DNA of 64,000 bases from positions 62,001 through 126,000 of the forward strand of contig DASXEH010000069.1 of the NCBI GenBank assembly GCA_036490215.1. The letters are read 5' to 3'. Source of the stretch: JASHSH01 sp036490215. GTDB lineage: Bacteria > Pseudomonadota > Alphaproteobacteria > Rhodospirillales > Magnetospirillaceae. Every line of letters starts with the position of its first letter. The stretch's first letter is position 1. A program made the translations under genes and the position numbers. Under the pieces are notes generated by a model that had not been told where the DNA came from, did no database searches, and worked only from the letters and a program-made list of their open reading frames with translations. Below are positions 18,310 to 27,508 of this stretch, piece by piece.

Positions 18310-19905
18310 ATGCCACTTAATCCCCACCCAGATCCGCGGCCTTACTTCGAGCCAGCTATGACGCCGAGTCTCGAGAACGTTTACTTTATTGGTCCATTCG
18401 GGCGTCGCGTGAGTTTCGCGTCACAGCAGCGGCGCGCTTTAAATACAGTTTGGGCACTTGAGGAGGCGGGAAGAATCTCTCGAGGAGAGAGGATTGCCGT
18501 AATCGGAGCGGGGTTGGCCGGTATTACAGCTACCATCGCGCTAGCTGCTCGCGGCATGCGCGTTTTCCTCTATGAATCCTCGTCAGATGCACTCCGACAA
18601 CAGATCACAACAAGTCATCGCTATGTCCATCCCACCGTCAATTTCTGGCCCGAGGAGGAACTTACTTCCTCCACCCAATTTCCCTTTTTAGATTGGGCAG
18701 CAGATCGGTGCGATCAAATCATCCGCGTACTCCTTGCAGAGTGGACGGAGATTCACGGCATCCTGAGTTCAGAGAACCTTATCCAAAAATACCATCCGAA
18801 TACGTCGGTTGGTTCGCTAGTTCCTCGCGGTGATAGTGTACAGGTGATTCCTGACCCGCCATACAACTCAAGCCGAAGTGGACTGTTTGATGCGGTCATG
18901 GTGACGACTGGCTTTGGACCAGAGAAAACTCTGACCTCGGCTAACAGCGGCTCTTATTGGGAAGCGGATCGAATCGAAGTTGAACTTCGCGGCAGCGACA
19001 CCGCCAAATTCCTTTGTAGCGGGACGGGCGACGGAGGGCTCATCGATACGCTGAGGTTGCTTCACACCGAATTTAATAACGGCATCTTTTGCTTCGAAAT
19101 TGCCCACGAACTTGAGAAGGGCGGTCTTGGCCCAGATATCAAAGCAATCGAGCTTGAGGCGCAAGGCATTGTGGGCGATCAAAATACTGTCGCTCAATTT
19201 TATCATGATAAATACGAGTTTCTTCTATCAGCTTTGTTCCCCGACGGCGCGAAGAAGCGGTTGGACTTATCTCTCTTCCGAAAGCCAGAGATAGATCGTT
19301 CCGTATATCTAGTAGGCCCGCTGTCACACCCATATTCGGTCAACGCAGCTCCTATCCACAAGCTGCTGATTGCTCATGCCCTGAAAGCTAAGCCCAAGGT
19401 TCTCGAGTATAGGCGCGGCATTGTGGATGATCGTCCCAGCGACAATTCAGTCATGGAATTTCACGCTCATGACGGCAGCACGGAGTTTGTCGACGCCGCT
19501 TACAAGATCGTTAGGCACGGAGCACCTGAGCCCCCAATCAGCAAATTCATACCAGACAAGGCGGAACGTGTTGACCTGAAGCGCCGCCAAGAAGCCGCTT
19601 GGGAGTGGCTCGGCCTTGGCGTCTACCCGCCCAGACACTTCGATTTTGCGGGTTGGCCTGGATATGATGTCAACAACAAAGCCTTCGCAAAAAAGCGTCT
19701 TGGTCGAGCAGAGCGCTTCATTCAAGAGTTTGCGAACGGAGACGCTAGACTTGGCTTAGATCGCGGTCGAGTCACTTACCGAGTATTCAAGCGCCAAGAC
19801 CGCGCGTTGCTCGACAACCGCCTGCCGGAATACCTTTTCGGGATACCCGTCGTATCTGATAAGAGGCAGAGGTTGTCCGCTAAAGTGGGGACAAGGAGCC
19901 CATGA
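18310..19905 (+). CDS. FAD/NAD(P)-binding Rossmann protein, partner of the uS13 fusion
   Basis: 531 aa. A dinucleotide-binding fold is visible at RIAVIGAGLAGITATIALAA (GxGxxG, 66-71) ending with the acidic residue in VFLYESS, so FAD or NAD(P) binding is expected. The rest (HPTVNFWPEEE; SVYLVGPLSHP; KIVRHGAPEPPISKF) does not match any oxidoreductase I can name. No signal peptide or TM, so cytoplasmic. Its stop overlaps the start of the next gene by ATGA, so the two are coupled. The region is AT-richer than the chromosome, indicating transfer. It could be a redox sensor or effector of a conflict system; that is inference. Confidence 0.7.
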   Translation: MPLNPHPDPRPYFEPAMTPSLENVYFIGPFGRRVSFASQQRRALNTVWALEEAGRISRGERIAVIGAGLAGITATIALAARGMRVFLYESSSDALRQQITTSHRYVHPTVNFWPEEELTSSTQFPFLDWAADRCDQIIRVLLAEWTEIHGILSSENLIQKYHPNTSVGSLVPRGDSVQVIPDPPYNSSRSGLFDAVMVTTGFGPEKTLTSANSGSYWEADRIEVELRGSDTAKFLCSGTGDGGLIDTLRLLHTEFNNGIFCFEIAHELEKGGLGPDIKAIELEAQGIVGDQNTVAQFYHDKYEFLLSALFPDGAKKRLDLSLFRKPEIDRSVYLVGPLSHPYSVNAAPIHKLLIAHALKAKPKVLEYRRGIVDDRPSDNSVMEFHAHDGSTEFVDAAYKIVRHGAPEPPISKFIPDKAERVDLKRRQEAAWEWLGLGVYPPRHFDFAGWPGYDVNNKAFAKKRLGRAERFIQEFANGDARLGLDRGRVTYRVFKRQDRALLDNRLPEYLFGIPVVSDKRQRLSAKVGTRSP

Positions 19906-21008
19906 CAATATCCCACGTATATCCGGGCTCTCCGCTTACCGTGCGGACGAAAATGGTTTCCGAAGCTACGCTTGGAGTTGCTGTACGGAGCCAGGCCGAT
20001 AGAAATTTTTATGGAGTAACCACCCGAGAAATTCTCTACGGGAACCAGCCGATAGTGGTACTTGAACCCGAAGCTATAAGGGCGGGGCGGTGCGCTGAAA
20101 TTTTTTTGTCAACTCCGGTTACGCCCGGGGACATGGTTCCAGTCACAAATCTAGTCGGCTTTTTCAAATTTGAAAAAGCCGTTTCCATTTCTGATATGCA
20201 CAGATGGGCTAACACCAAAATCAATAAAACCATTGATCCGGAGGTTGTTCTAGACAAGGCATGGTTTGTGTTGCGGCGAAATGGTGAGCCGCTCAAAACC
20301 CATTGGACTGGCACTGACATTCCATTCGAGTACGACTCGATAAAGCAGAACACCCGCCTAATAGGTGGTGGAATCGAAATCGCGGTTCCTAGCAAAGAGA
20401 TTCACGATGGTGATGCCGGCGCGCCTGTCGTAACTGAAGCAGGCGAACTAATCGGTATCTTGGTGGCAGCATCAGATAGAATTGCAATGGTGGCACCAGT
20501 CCACCACCTGTTCGCCCGCCATAGGCTCGACGTTTTTTCGTTAGAGATGCAACCGATACGCCTCGTCCCCAATGCTGCTGCCGCTGCACTACGCACCGAA
20601 ATCGATAAGACACTCGTCAAAGAGCGCCCAAACGTCCGTATCTCAGGCATTAATATTCCTATGGCGAAGCCTGTAGAAATAGCGCTCACTCACATTTATG
20701 GGATTGGTAGATCGAGTGCACGAAAAGTCTGTGCAGCACTGGATATTTCCCCAGAGATGCGAACCTATAACTTGCTCGATGATGAAGTTTCGAAGATACG
20801 GGATTACATCGAAAAAAATTTCGAGGTTGAAGGTGACTTGCGACGCATCGTCGCGACGAACATAAAAAATCTTATGGACCTAGGTTGCTACCGGGGCCTC
20901 CGACATCGAAAAGGCCTCCCAGTCCATGGTCAACGAACGCACACAAACGCGCGCACTCGAAAAGGCAAACCGAAAGCCATCGCAGGCAAAAAGAAAGTCA
21001 CCAAATAA
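19902..21008 (+). CDS. Inactive trypsin-like domain fused to ribosomal protein uS13
   Basis: 368 aa. Residues 245-368 are a whole uS13: VRISGINIP, ALTHIYGIGRSSARKVC (helix-turn), VEGDLRRIVATNIKNLMDLG, CYRGLRHRKGLPVHGQRTHT, NARTRKGKPKAIAGKKK. The C-terminal tail that in S13 reaches the decoding centre is kept and is alphaproteobacterial in style. Residues 10-210 resemble a chymotrypsin-fold domain: TLGVAVRSQADRNFYGVT, and a GDAGAP motif (170-175) where the nucleophile Ser of GDSGxP is Ala; the usual catalytic His position (VTTREIL) is Arg. So the protease part looks dead and the uS13 part intact. Strong AAGGAG site; coupled to the FAD protein. Confidence 0.82.
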   Translation: MTISHVYPGSPLTVRTKMVSEATLGVAVRSQADRNFYGVTTREILYGNQPIVVLEPEAIRAGRCAEIFLSTPVTPGDMVPVTNLVGFFKFEKAVSISDMHRWANTKINKTIDPEVVLDKAWFVLRRNGEPLKTHWTGTDIPFEYDSIKQNTRLIGGGIEIAVPSKEIHDGDAGAPVVTEAGELIGILVAASDRIAMVAPVHHLFARHRLDVFSLEMQPIRLVPNAAAAALRTEIDKTLVKERPNVRISGINIPMAKPVEIALTHIYGIGRSSARKVCAALDISPEMRTYNLLDDEVSKIRDYIEKNFEVEGDLRRIVATNIKNLMDLGCYRGLRHRKGLPVHGQRTHTNARTRKGKPKAIAGKKKVTK

Positions 21009-21212
21009 GCGTCGAGCCGATCTTTCCTGTGTACATAGCTTCATCCTCCTCCGAAATGACGGCGCAGCGTTCCTCCTCCAAGATCGACGGCCTATCCAGA
21101 ATCACTCCCATCAGCCATTTAGCGCGGTGCCTCCCCTATCGATTCGCTCAATAGTATTAAGGCGCACCCGAGCAATGAGACGCCCGCCAGCGCAAACAAA
21201 GTTTTTCCGCGG

Positions 21213-21479
21213 TCATTGCCCGTTCTTCGTCGCTCGCATGTGAGCCCTATCAGCTTCGGATTTACAGACGAACGCGCCCTGCTTCGTCGCGGCGTACCAG
21301 CGCTGCCCTTTGAAATGGTAGACGCTAGTTACGGTGTTGACCCACACAACGATGTCGGCGGGGCAATGCTGTTGTGCCTGCTGCTCGGATACGAAAAGCT
21401 GCTGCGCGGTCGCGATGCCGACACCCGACGTGAGCGCCAGGACGACGGCGAGAGCACTCAAGAGCCTGCGAACAACCAT
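21213..21479 (-). CDS. Small secreted protein
   Basis: 88 aa from ATG 21479 with GGAGGGG ahead. A signal peptide (LLSALAVVLALTSGVGIATA) is followed by a compact mature part with two cysteines, CPADIVVWVNTVTSVYHFKG and RWYAATKQGAFVCKSEAD. I recognise this as a widespread small periplasmic hypothetical family of proteobacteria with that CPxDxVVWxNT...VYH pattern; no role is known. Confidence 0.7.
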   Translation of the reverse strand: MVVRRLLSALAVVLALTSGVGIATAQQLFVSEQQAQQHCPADIVVWVNTVTSVYHFKGQRWYAATKQGAFVCKSEADRAHMRATKNGQ

Positions 21480-21649
21480 TAAGCCCCTCCACTCCCAACT
21501 TCTGTGGCGAGTAGTAGTGCGCAAATGCTCTCTTATGGTTCCGTCGTTAGTCAACTCGTGATTGAGATGCGGCCTCGGATACTAAGTGGTTTCAGAATGG
21601 GTGACGAGATATTGTGGCGTCAGGGCACGATGCTTCTTGGGGGAAGGCT

Positions 21650-22459
21650 ATGCGGAATCGAGCTACGTTGCTGGCATTAATGGTCGTCCTCGTTGGGCTG
21701 ACTGGTTGTGTCAATCCATACAGCAAGTGGTATCGAGACACCTCAGCCAATGTGGCATCTATCGGATACACCAAGTACGAAGGCGAGCCCACCGTGTCCA
21801 CAGGTGCCGGACATGCTGACGTGGACGTAGTTCGCGAGTTCATTCAAGGCTACGGCCTAATTGGAACCTTGTCCTTTGTTGGCCCCATCAAGGGACCAGA
21901 GGGAGCGATTGTTCAGGCGAAGAAGGTGGGGGCCGCCCAAGTAATCTTGTGGTCTAGGTATCAAAGCACTGAATCGGGCGTTATGCCGCTCACGGCTCCA
22001 ACGGTGTCAACCGCGTATTCCAACGGAACCGTCAATGCATTTAGTCCATCTGGCGGACCAGCTTTCGGCACCTACTCGGGAACCACCACCGTCTACGGTA
22101 CCGAGACGACATACATTCCTTACAGCGTGAGCCGCTACGACCAAGTGGCCCTATACTTCGCTCCCCTGCGGCGTAGCGGGATCGGTCTGATGGTCAAGCC
22201 TGCAACGGATGAACAAAAGCGCGCTTTCGGAACGAATCAGATGATGCAAATCATCGCTGTAAGGAATGGCTCACCAGCATTCACCGCTGACCTACTCCCG
22301 GGCGACTTGCTGCTCTCGATAGATGGGCATTCGGTTTACGATTTGGACTCTTACCATTCAGCTATAGCGACGGCTATCGCCAGGGAGGTTTCAGTGACGT
22401 TGGGGCGAGGCAGCGATCGAATCACCAAGAAGCTCTCTATTCCGGCTGGCGACTGGTGA
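21650..22459 (+). CDS. Lipoprotein with a C-terminal PDZ domain
   Basis: 269 aa from ATG 21650 (GGGGGAAGG just ahead). Lipobox LTGC puts the lipid at C20. The middle has GAAQVILWSRYQST followed by a Ser/Thr/Gly/Tyr-rich linker. The last 80 residues form a PDZ domain: MMQIIAVRNGSPAFTADLLP, GDLLLSIDGHSVYDL, SVTLGRGSDRI. There is no protease domain, so it is probably a scaffold at the envelope. Single gene, flanked by oppositely oriented or decayed genes. Confidence 0.75.
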   Translation: MRNRATLLALMVVLVGLTGCVNPYSKWYRDTSANVASIGYTKYEGEPTVSTGAGHADVDVVREFIQGYGLIGTLSFVGPIKGPEGAIVQAKKVGAAQVILWSRYQSTESGVMPLTAPTVSTAYSNGTVNAFSPSGGPAFGTYSGTTTVYGTETTYIPYSVSRYDQVALYFAPLRRSGIGLMVKPATDEQKRAFGTNQMMQIIAVRNGSPAFTADLLPGDLLLSIDGHSVYDLDSYHSAIATAIAREVSVTLGRGSDRITKKLSIPAGDW

Positions 22460-22552
22460 TCCGTTCACTTCTTTGGCCACGCAAAGACCAAGTCACTCTG
22501 ACCGCGTTGCCTCAAGTCGAACATCTGTTTTTCAGGGTTGTTTCGAGCGCCT

Positions 22553-22978
22553 CTAGTATCGCCGGCCGATATCTCGCCAAATAGCCGGCACATTGTCGTT
22601 GCGGAGGAGTTTTCCCGTGTAGCCCTTTGCTACGGTGAGGGCGAACTGGTCGCTGGTGTAGGTTAATCGAGCAATACAGAAGCGCCGCTCGGCTATTTCA
22701 GACTCGGCTGCTATTCGATGTTGAGCTTCCGTCGATACACCCCAGAAGATCTTCGATCGCTTGGGCCGGACCACCTTGTCCAGAGGCGTCGCTGCCAAGA
22801 GTAGGTGTGCGTAGTAGGCCCTAAAATCGTTCATCGCGATCATCAACTCGGCTGCCTCAACTTGCCGGACCGGCGCCATATGCCCGAACATCGCTATGCT
22901 GTGGATTGACGATGGGTGGTCGCGCAATAGCGCCTTGGCCTCGTCGCTGAGCTTGTCGACGAGAAAGCGTCGATGATA
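22553..22978 (-). pseudogene. RepB/ParB-like gene remnant 1 (C-terminal half)
   Basis: Frame reads HRRFLVDKLSDEAKALLRDH, PSSIHSIAMFGHMAP, AAELMIAMNDFRAYYAHLLL, SKIFWGVSTEAQHRIAAESE, VAKGYTGKLLRND: the C-terminal half of the intact RepB-like protein at 33752-34609. The ParB N-terminal domain is missing and the end is frameshifted after LLRNDN. No start signal, so not functional. Confidence 0.75.
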
Positions 22979-22990
22979 ATGAGGTGATCA

Positions 22991-23173
22991 CTAGCCTCTC
23001 CAGGCTCCCACACAGAGATGACCTGACTCGCTAATTGATCGTTGATCGATCATCAGCTTTTGGCTCGTGTAGTTATATCGATCAAATCCGAAATAGCTGG
23101 CCGCTTCGTCGTTGCGAAGCAGCTCCGAGACGTGGACCTTTAGAAGGTCAAGTCGGACTGATCGGCGGCACAA
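22991..23173 (-). pseudogene. Possible second RepB-like remnant
   Basis: Reads LKVHVSELLRNDEAASYFGF in one frame, preceded in another by AADQSDLTF. This fits the DQFALTVAKGY..KLLRDDKVAGYL segment near the end of RepB-like proteins, with a frameshift. The similarity is short, so it may be unrelated. Confidence 0.3.
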
Positions 23174-23231
23174 ACCTCAGGTCGCACCCAAATCGAAGAG
23201 CAGTCAATGAAGCAGCGATGCGCTATTTGCT

Positions 23232-24950
23232 TCAGCCGGGAACGAATTTTGCGGTCAAATAGACTCCGTTGCTAATTCCCATTAACAGAAGAAATCCTTC
23301 CGGAATTTCAGGAATCTCACCAACCACAACCACGCGCAACGCCACAAAAAGCGCCACCACTACGGTAAAGAACAGCATTTGCACTCTGGTCACGTCGATT
23401 TCGTTCTCGCTATCGTTCGCTATCACTAGGTCAGACCATTTCGGAATACGGGGACCGATCGTCGAGGCTTGAATATAAAACCAGGGTCCGACGTTCGAGT
23501 TGCCGGGCGCCCCGGAAGCGGTAAGGGCGGCAACGCGTATATCGTAGAGCGTATTTGCGCGCAGCCCGGCAGCCTGCACTTGATTATTTTCGCTTCGAAC
23601 CGTCGTCCAGTCGTTGTCACTGCTGTGGACTCTATACTGCACGCGGTAACTATTCGCGCCAGCTACCACATCCCAAGTCAGCCTGATTTTGGAGTTGGTT
23701 ATCAGACCAGTTGGACGGAGGTTACCTACAGGAGCAAGTCCTAGAGCGGGGGCTTGTCCCAGCTGAGTCGACGCCGTCGTTGTCGCGAAAGCGCCGGTGC
23801 CTGCGGCGTTGGTTGCAGCGACTTGGAATTCATATAGAGTATTTTGATCCAGCCCCATCACTCTTATCTCGGTTTGGGTAAGAGATCTGCTGTAAGTCAG
23901 CCAATTGCCAGGGGCCGGGCCACCCGTGCGATATTGGACAGTATAGCCAACAGTTTGGCCGCCATCGATCGGCGCCGCCCAAGACAATCTTACGTCAGAT
24001 TCAGATGGAGGGCCGTTCGCGCTAAGACCAATTATTGTCCCCGGTATTGACGATGGGGCCGATTGTGTGGCCGGAGTTTCCGACCCACTTTGCAGTTTTG
24101 ATCCTAATGTCGCGACCCCACTAATTCCAAGTAGGATTAGTGTGCCCTGGGAAATTCCGATCAAATTTCCCGAGAGCGCCATCACATATATGGCGCTGGC
24201 CCCAATCACAAACGACCACATAACGATTTGGAGCTGTGAGAGGCTCGCATATCCGCCCCTCGTAGAAATAACAATCAAGAAGGGGTTCCTACCGCCAGGC
24301 ACTCCACGGCTCAGACCGAAGCGATAGAGAATGCCGCCGGCGACGACGATGAGGAATAAGTCAGCCAATGTGGCAAACGGTAGGCTCGTTATTCCCACCG
24401 GGACCACAACGTCGACCGGCGACCAGGCGGCACCGGGTATCGCAGTGCTCTTGGCCATCACCCGAAAATCGGCGATTGGCACTATGGCGAATCCGGTCGA
24501 TTCACCGCCGTCATGATCAATTATGCGGCTAAGCCATCCCCATCGCGCAGGCGAAAGATTCGAAGGAACGGTTGCCGCAAAAGTGACGGCGCCCGCGACG
24601 CTACTATCTAGCAATCTGAGTTGAGGGCTTTCGATCCACACAGCCTGTTTGTCAGCCTTCCAGCGGAAACAAGCGACGAGCCCCATATTTTCGGGGGAGA
24701 ATCCTGCCCCTTTGATCGTAAACTTCACTTGACCACCCCGCGGTTGCCAGGTGGTTTCGCCATCAAGCGCTATGCCGATCTTTAGATTGCCAGCCGGTAT
24801 GGTCGCTGGAGGCGGGTCGCTGCAAATTGGCGGTTGAGCCGTAGGCGCATCAGCTCTTGCGCTGCTTAGTACTAAGATTAACGAAAAAAAGATAACGGCG
24901 GCCCGCAAGACGATTGCGAATTGGAGCCACGGTCGCGGCATGGATTCCAT
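23232..24950 (-). CDS. Envelope protein with two fibronectin type III domains and paired membrane modules
   Basis: 572 aa. Signal peptide (AAVIFFSLILVLSSARA), a periplasmic beta-rich domain (about 35-180), a TM (PFATLADLFLIVVAGGILY), then two hydrophobic helices (ASLSQLQIVMWSFVIGASAI; GTLILLGISGVATLGSKL). Two FN3 domains follow (about 300-395 and 405-495; TVQYRTGG, LYEFQVAATNAAGTGA; YRVQYRVHS, LYDIRVAALTASG). The end repeats the helix pair (VTRVQMLFFTVVVALFVAL; EGFLLLMGISNGVYLTAK). The two helix pairs look like a duplicated module flanking the FN3 domains. Function unknown. ATG 24938 is an alternative start. Confidence 0.75.
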   Translation of the reverse strand: MESMPRPWLQFAIVLRAAVIFFSLILVLSSARADAPTAQPPICSDPPPATIPAGNLKIGIALDGETTWQPRGGQVKFTIKGAGFSPENMGLVACFRWKADKQAVWIESPQLRLLDSSVAGAVTFAATVPSNLSPARWGWLSRIIDHDGGESTGFAIVPIADFRVMAKSTAIPGAAWSPVDVVVPVGITSLPFATLADLFLIVVAGGILYRFGLSRGVPGGRNPFLIVISTRGGYASLSQLQIVMWSFVIGASAIYVMALSGNLIGISQGTLILLGISGVATLGSKLQSGSETPATQSAPSSIPGTIIGLSANGPPSESDVRLSWAAPIDGGQTVGYTVQYRTGGPAPGNWLTYSRSLTQTEIRVMGLDQNTLYEFQVAATNAAGTGAFATTTASTQLGQAPALGLAPVGNLRPTGLITNSKIRLTWDVVAGANSYRVQYRVHSSDNDWTTVRSENNQVQAAGLRANTLYDIRVAALTASGAPGNSNVGPWFYIQASTIGPRIPKWSDLVIANDSENEIDVTRVQMLFFTVVVALFVALRVVVVGEIPEIPEGFLLLMGISNGVYLTAKFVPG

Positions 24951-25254
24951 TGGCGTCTGTCCCCACAGAAGAGATTTCTGCCCTGATTTTCACTGCTCGA
25001 ACTGTTCCCGCCCTCAAGCCCTGCGAATCGACTGACGGCTCAGACAACGTAATAAGCTCCACCGCTGATGTTGGAGATTTGTCGCCACCTCTTTCTTGCG
25101 TTTCCGTTCCGGCGCTGGAAGTCCGAATCGATTGGGCCGGATGGTAGATAGCTCGCGGTTGCGTGTCCGAGAATCTTAAACGTTCAGGCAGCAGCCTGAG
25201 TGGCAGCCGCAGAATCCCTCGAGAGGACAGCTTCAAATGGCTAGAACACTACCA
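24951..25254. other. Gap without a supported gene
   Basis: A minus-strand open frame (24850-25236, TTG start) crosses this gap, but it overlaps the signal peptide of the FN3 protein in another frame and shows no recognisable domain. I see no terminator or promoter that I can support. Confidence 0.4.
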
Positions 25255-25614
25255 TTACAGTTTCACCACTGCTGCAACAATCGCGGCTATGTCGCCCAAG
25301 GCCGTCGCCGCAATACCGACCGCCGAGACGGCGGCGTCTATTTGTGTCTTCTGTTGGTCGAGTACAGAGGTCGCATTATTTATGGCCTGCACCGAGGCTT
25401 GCAAACTAGCCGCATCCGAAATGGTCAACATGCCTTTCAGTTGCGACTCCAGGAGTTGAGCGTCGTCGTAACGAGCTTCAACAGTTGTCGCGGCGCCCGA
25501 GTCCCCGGCATTGGCCGCAGCTGCGAGAGCGGCTTGGAGCGTGTTGACGTAATTCTGGACCGCGTCGATCGCGGCATTGATATTGGCTATCTGAGCCGCA
25601 TTTAAGGCTGCCAT
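25255..25614 (-). CDS. Ala-rich helical hypothetical protein
   Basis: 119 aa, about one third Ala, almost entirely helical by eye (ANINAAIDAVQNYVNTLQAA; SVLDQQKTQIDAAVSAV), no signal peptide and no Cys. A good ribosome site (AGAGGGG) precedes ATG 25614. It lies 51 bases after the lipoprotein gene in the same direction, so the two probably form an operon. The composition resembles coiled-coil spacer proteins; the C-terminus is mildly hydrophobic. Confidence 0.6.
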   Translation of the reverse strand: MAALNAAQIANINAAIDAVQNYVNTLQAALAAAANAGDSGAATTVEARYDDAQLLESQLKGMLTISDAASLQASVQAINNATSVLDQQKTQIDAAVSAVGIAATALGDIAAIVAAVVKL

Positions 25615-25665
25615 TGGTTCATCCCCTCTCTTAGCTCAGCTGAAAGTATGAGGTCTAGCTACCGC

Positions 25666-26571
25666 CTATTTGGGAGCAAATGCTTTATATGAGCTGTACG
25701 CATCGCTCGCCGCCTGCGCGAGAGCTTGAATTTGCGCCTTCGCAGCGACAGGGCCCGAATTGGCAATCGCAGCATTAGCTGTGACGATAGCGTCCAAGGC
25801 TTTGTTAGCTCCATCCGCTGTAAGGGGAACCGCGGCCTTTTCCCAAATCCCTTTAAGCGCAACTTTCTCTTCGTAAGAAGGCGGGTTCGTCGAATTGTTC
25901 CATCGGACAACGGCGGCACTGATAGTTACTTCTGACACGTCGTTAGGTAACTGACCCGACCAATAGGAGTTTATTAACTCCAGTCCAGCAACGATCTTCT
26001 TCAGATCAGGCTGAGCATTTGTTGCCGCCGCTTTGACGTCCTTTGAAATTAAGGCCGCTACAATAATGTTGCCTATGTCCTTTACCGCGGTCGCCACGCC
26101 GTTAATTTCGGCCGCAGTTGGAAGCCCCTTCGCCCCCAAAGGCGTCAGTACGCTGGTGTCGAACGTTGAGGCTTGCTTCGACAAATTGTCCACATTCGTG
26201 TCGAGGGTCGCCGCCGCCGTATCTCCCGACAGAGCCTGCATTGCCTGGCCATAGGCTTGCACAGGCTTCAAGAGACTATTGATCGCGTCAACCGCATCTT
26301 GTGGGACCACGGATGTGGCCAAAGCTTTATTTATGCCGAATGGAACGACAGTAGATTTATCAGCAAGTATAGTCACTTTTGCGCTGGTCAAAATTCGAAC
26401 ACTGTCTTGGTCCAGTTGCTTTTGATTCAGCGCACTTATAAAAGCGCTTTCGGCACTTTGAGCAGCAACTATCGCACTGCCAAATTGCGTCACCGCTGGC
26501 TGCACGTTGGATGTGCAAGCGGACAACAGAAGTGCCGCCAATAACGCGGCCAAACCAAATTTGATCGGCAT
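25666..26571 (-). CDS. Lipoprotein of unknown function
   Basis: 301 aa. Lipobox LLSAC (Cys 19) after a clear signal peptide; GGGAGG lies ahead of ATG 26571. The mature part is helical and rich in Ala/Gln/Thr (FGSAIVAAQSAESAFISALN; LSGDTAAATLDTNVDNLSKQ), with one Trp-containing segment (IWEKAAVPL). No family recognised. Probably first gene of a transcript with the Ala-rich protein downstream and perhaps the FN3 membrane protein, all envelope-related. Confidence 0.7.
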   Translation of the reverse strand: MPIKFGLAALLAALLLSACTSNVQPAVTQFGSAIVAAQSAESAFISALNQKQLDQDSVRILTSAKVTILADKSTVVPFGINKALATSVVPQDAVDAINSLLKPVQAYGQAMQALSGDTAAATLDTNVDNLSKQASTFDTSVLTPLGAKGLPTAAEINGVATAVKDIGNIIVAALISKDVKAAATNAQPDLKKIVAGLELINSYWSGQLPNDVSEVTISAAVVRWNNSTNPPSYEEKVALKGIWEKAAVPLTADGANKALDAIVTANAAIANSGPVAAKAQIQALAQAASDAYSSYKAFAPK

Positions 26572-27007
26572 AATTACCGGCCTCCCCTAGAGTTACAGCG
26601 CACAGCAGCACTGGCGTTGAGTCCGGCGGCCCGCGCCCGCAAAGGCGCACAGCTTATTCGGAGAGGCGACAAATATGCCTCTACCGACTGCAATTACCAA
26701 TCGGGCTCAAAATTTTTTTATCAAAGGGGCTCCCCAGCCAATGCGGATACTATCCGTACTATGTGTGGAGCGCAACAGAATATGCATTGGTGTTGCTGAT
26801 ATTCGGATGGTCCCAAACTCTACGGTATATCTAATGCACTGTTCCTTATTTCTATTTTATAGAATGTAGAGGCGACACCAAAAATATCCCTTCACCAACC
26901 AATCAGATGAAATCCGCATATTTGCCTCGAAGAAGGGGTGCAAGTTCGTGCGGAGCTACAACGCGAAGCGACTTGATCGTTCTGGGATTATCGAATTTTT
27001 CGTACCC
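26572..27007. other. AT-rich gap without a supported gene
   Basis: 436 bases between the divergent lipoprotein start and the MucR stop, clearly AT-richer than the core genome. Short frames occur on both strands but none has a ribosome site with protein-like composition. It should hold the lipoprotein promoter. Confidence 0.4.
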
Positions 27008-27448
27008 TCAAGATTTCTTATCGGGCTTCTTTTTTTGCGGGATTCTCTTATGGCCTAGGCCGATTGCTTTGGCTAAATCGCCCCTGCGTTTAGCATAGGA
27101 TGGTGCTGTCATTGGGTAGTCGGGAGGCAGATTCCATTTCCTCCGATAGTCGTCCGGTGAGAGGTTGTGCTCTGCCTTCAGATGGCGCTTGAGCATCTTC
27201 AACTTTAGGCCTTCCTCAAGACACACAATGTAAGCCGGAGTAATTGACTTCTTAACAACAACCGCTGGATCTCTGGCTTGTCGACTCTGGTTGCCTGTCT
27301 GCGCATCCACTAGCGAACGATATATGTCGCCCAGGAGGTGTGGGATTTCAGCAGTCGCCTTGTTTGTGTTGGACAGGTGGGCTGCAGCAATTTTCGCGAC
27401 TAATGGGAGCAAAATACTCGAGTCTGTAGACATGGCGCCCTCGGACAT
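27008..27448 (-). CDS. MucR/Ros-family zinc-finger regulator, copy 1
   Basis: 146 aa from ATG 27448 (27433 is also possible; an upstream TTG/ATG extension has no ribosome site). The family core is complete: VKKSITPAYIVCLEEGLKLK, MLKRHLKAEHNLSPDDYR, KWNLPPDYPMTAPSYAKRRG and the IGLG ending. MucR proteins are H-NS-like DNA-binding silencers of AT-rich and horizontally gained DNA in alphaproteobacteria. The tail is Lys-rich. A second copy is at 41083-41493. It may silence island genes. Confidence 0.88.
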   Translation of the reverse strand: MSEGAMSTDSSILLPLVAKIAAAHLSNTNKATAEIPHLLGDIYRSLVDAQTGNQSRQARDPAVVVKKSITPAYIVCLEEGLKLKMLKRHLKAEHNLSPDDYRRKWNLPPDYPMTAPSYAKRRGDLAKAIGLGHKRIPQKKKPDKKS

Positions 27449-27508
27449 TGAGGTAGGCGAATTGGATATTACATACAGCATACAATAGATAAAGACGCAG
27501 CCGACTCT

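Noticed and set aside
24850..25236. Minus-strand 128-codon frame
   Set aside because: TTG start, overlaps the FN3 protein's signal peptide in another frame, no domain seen.
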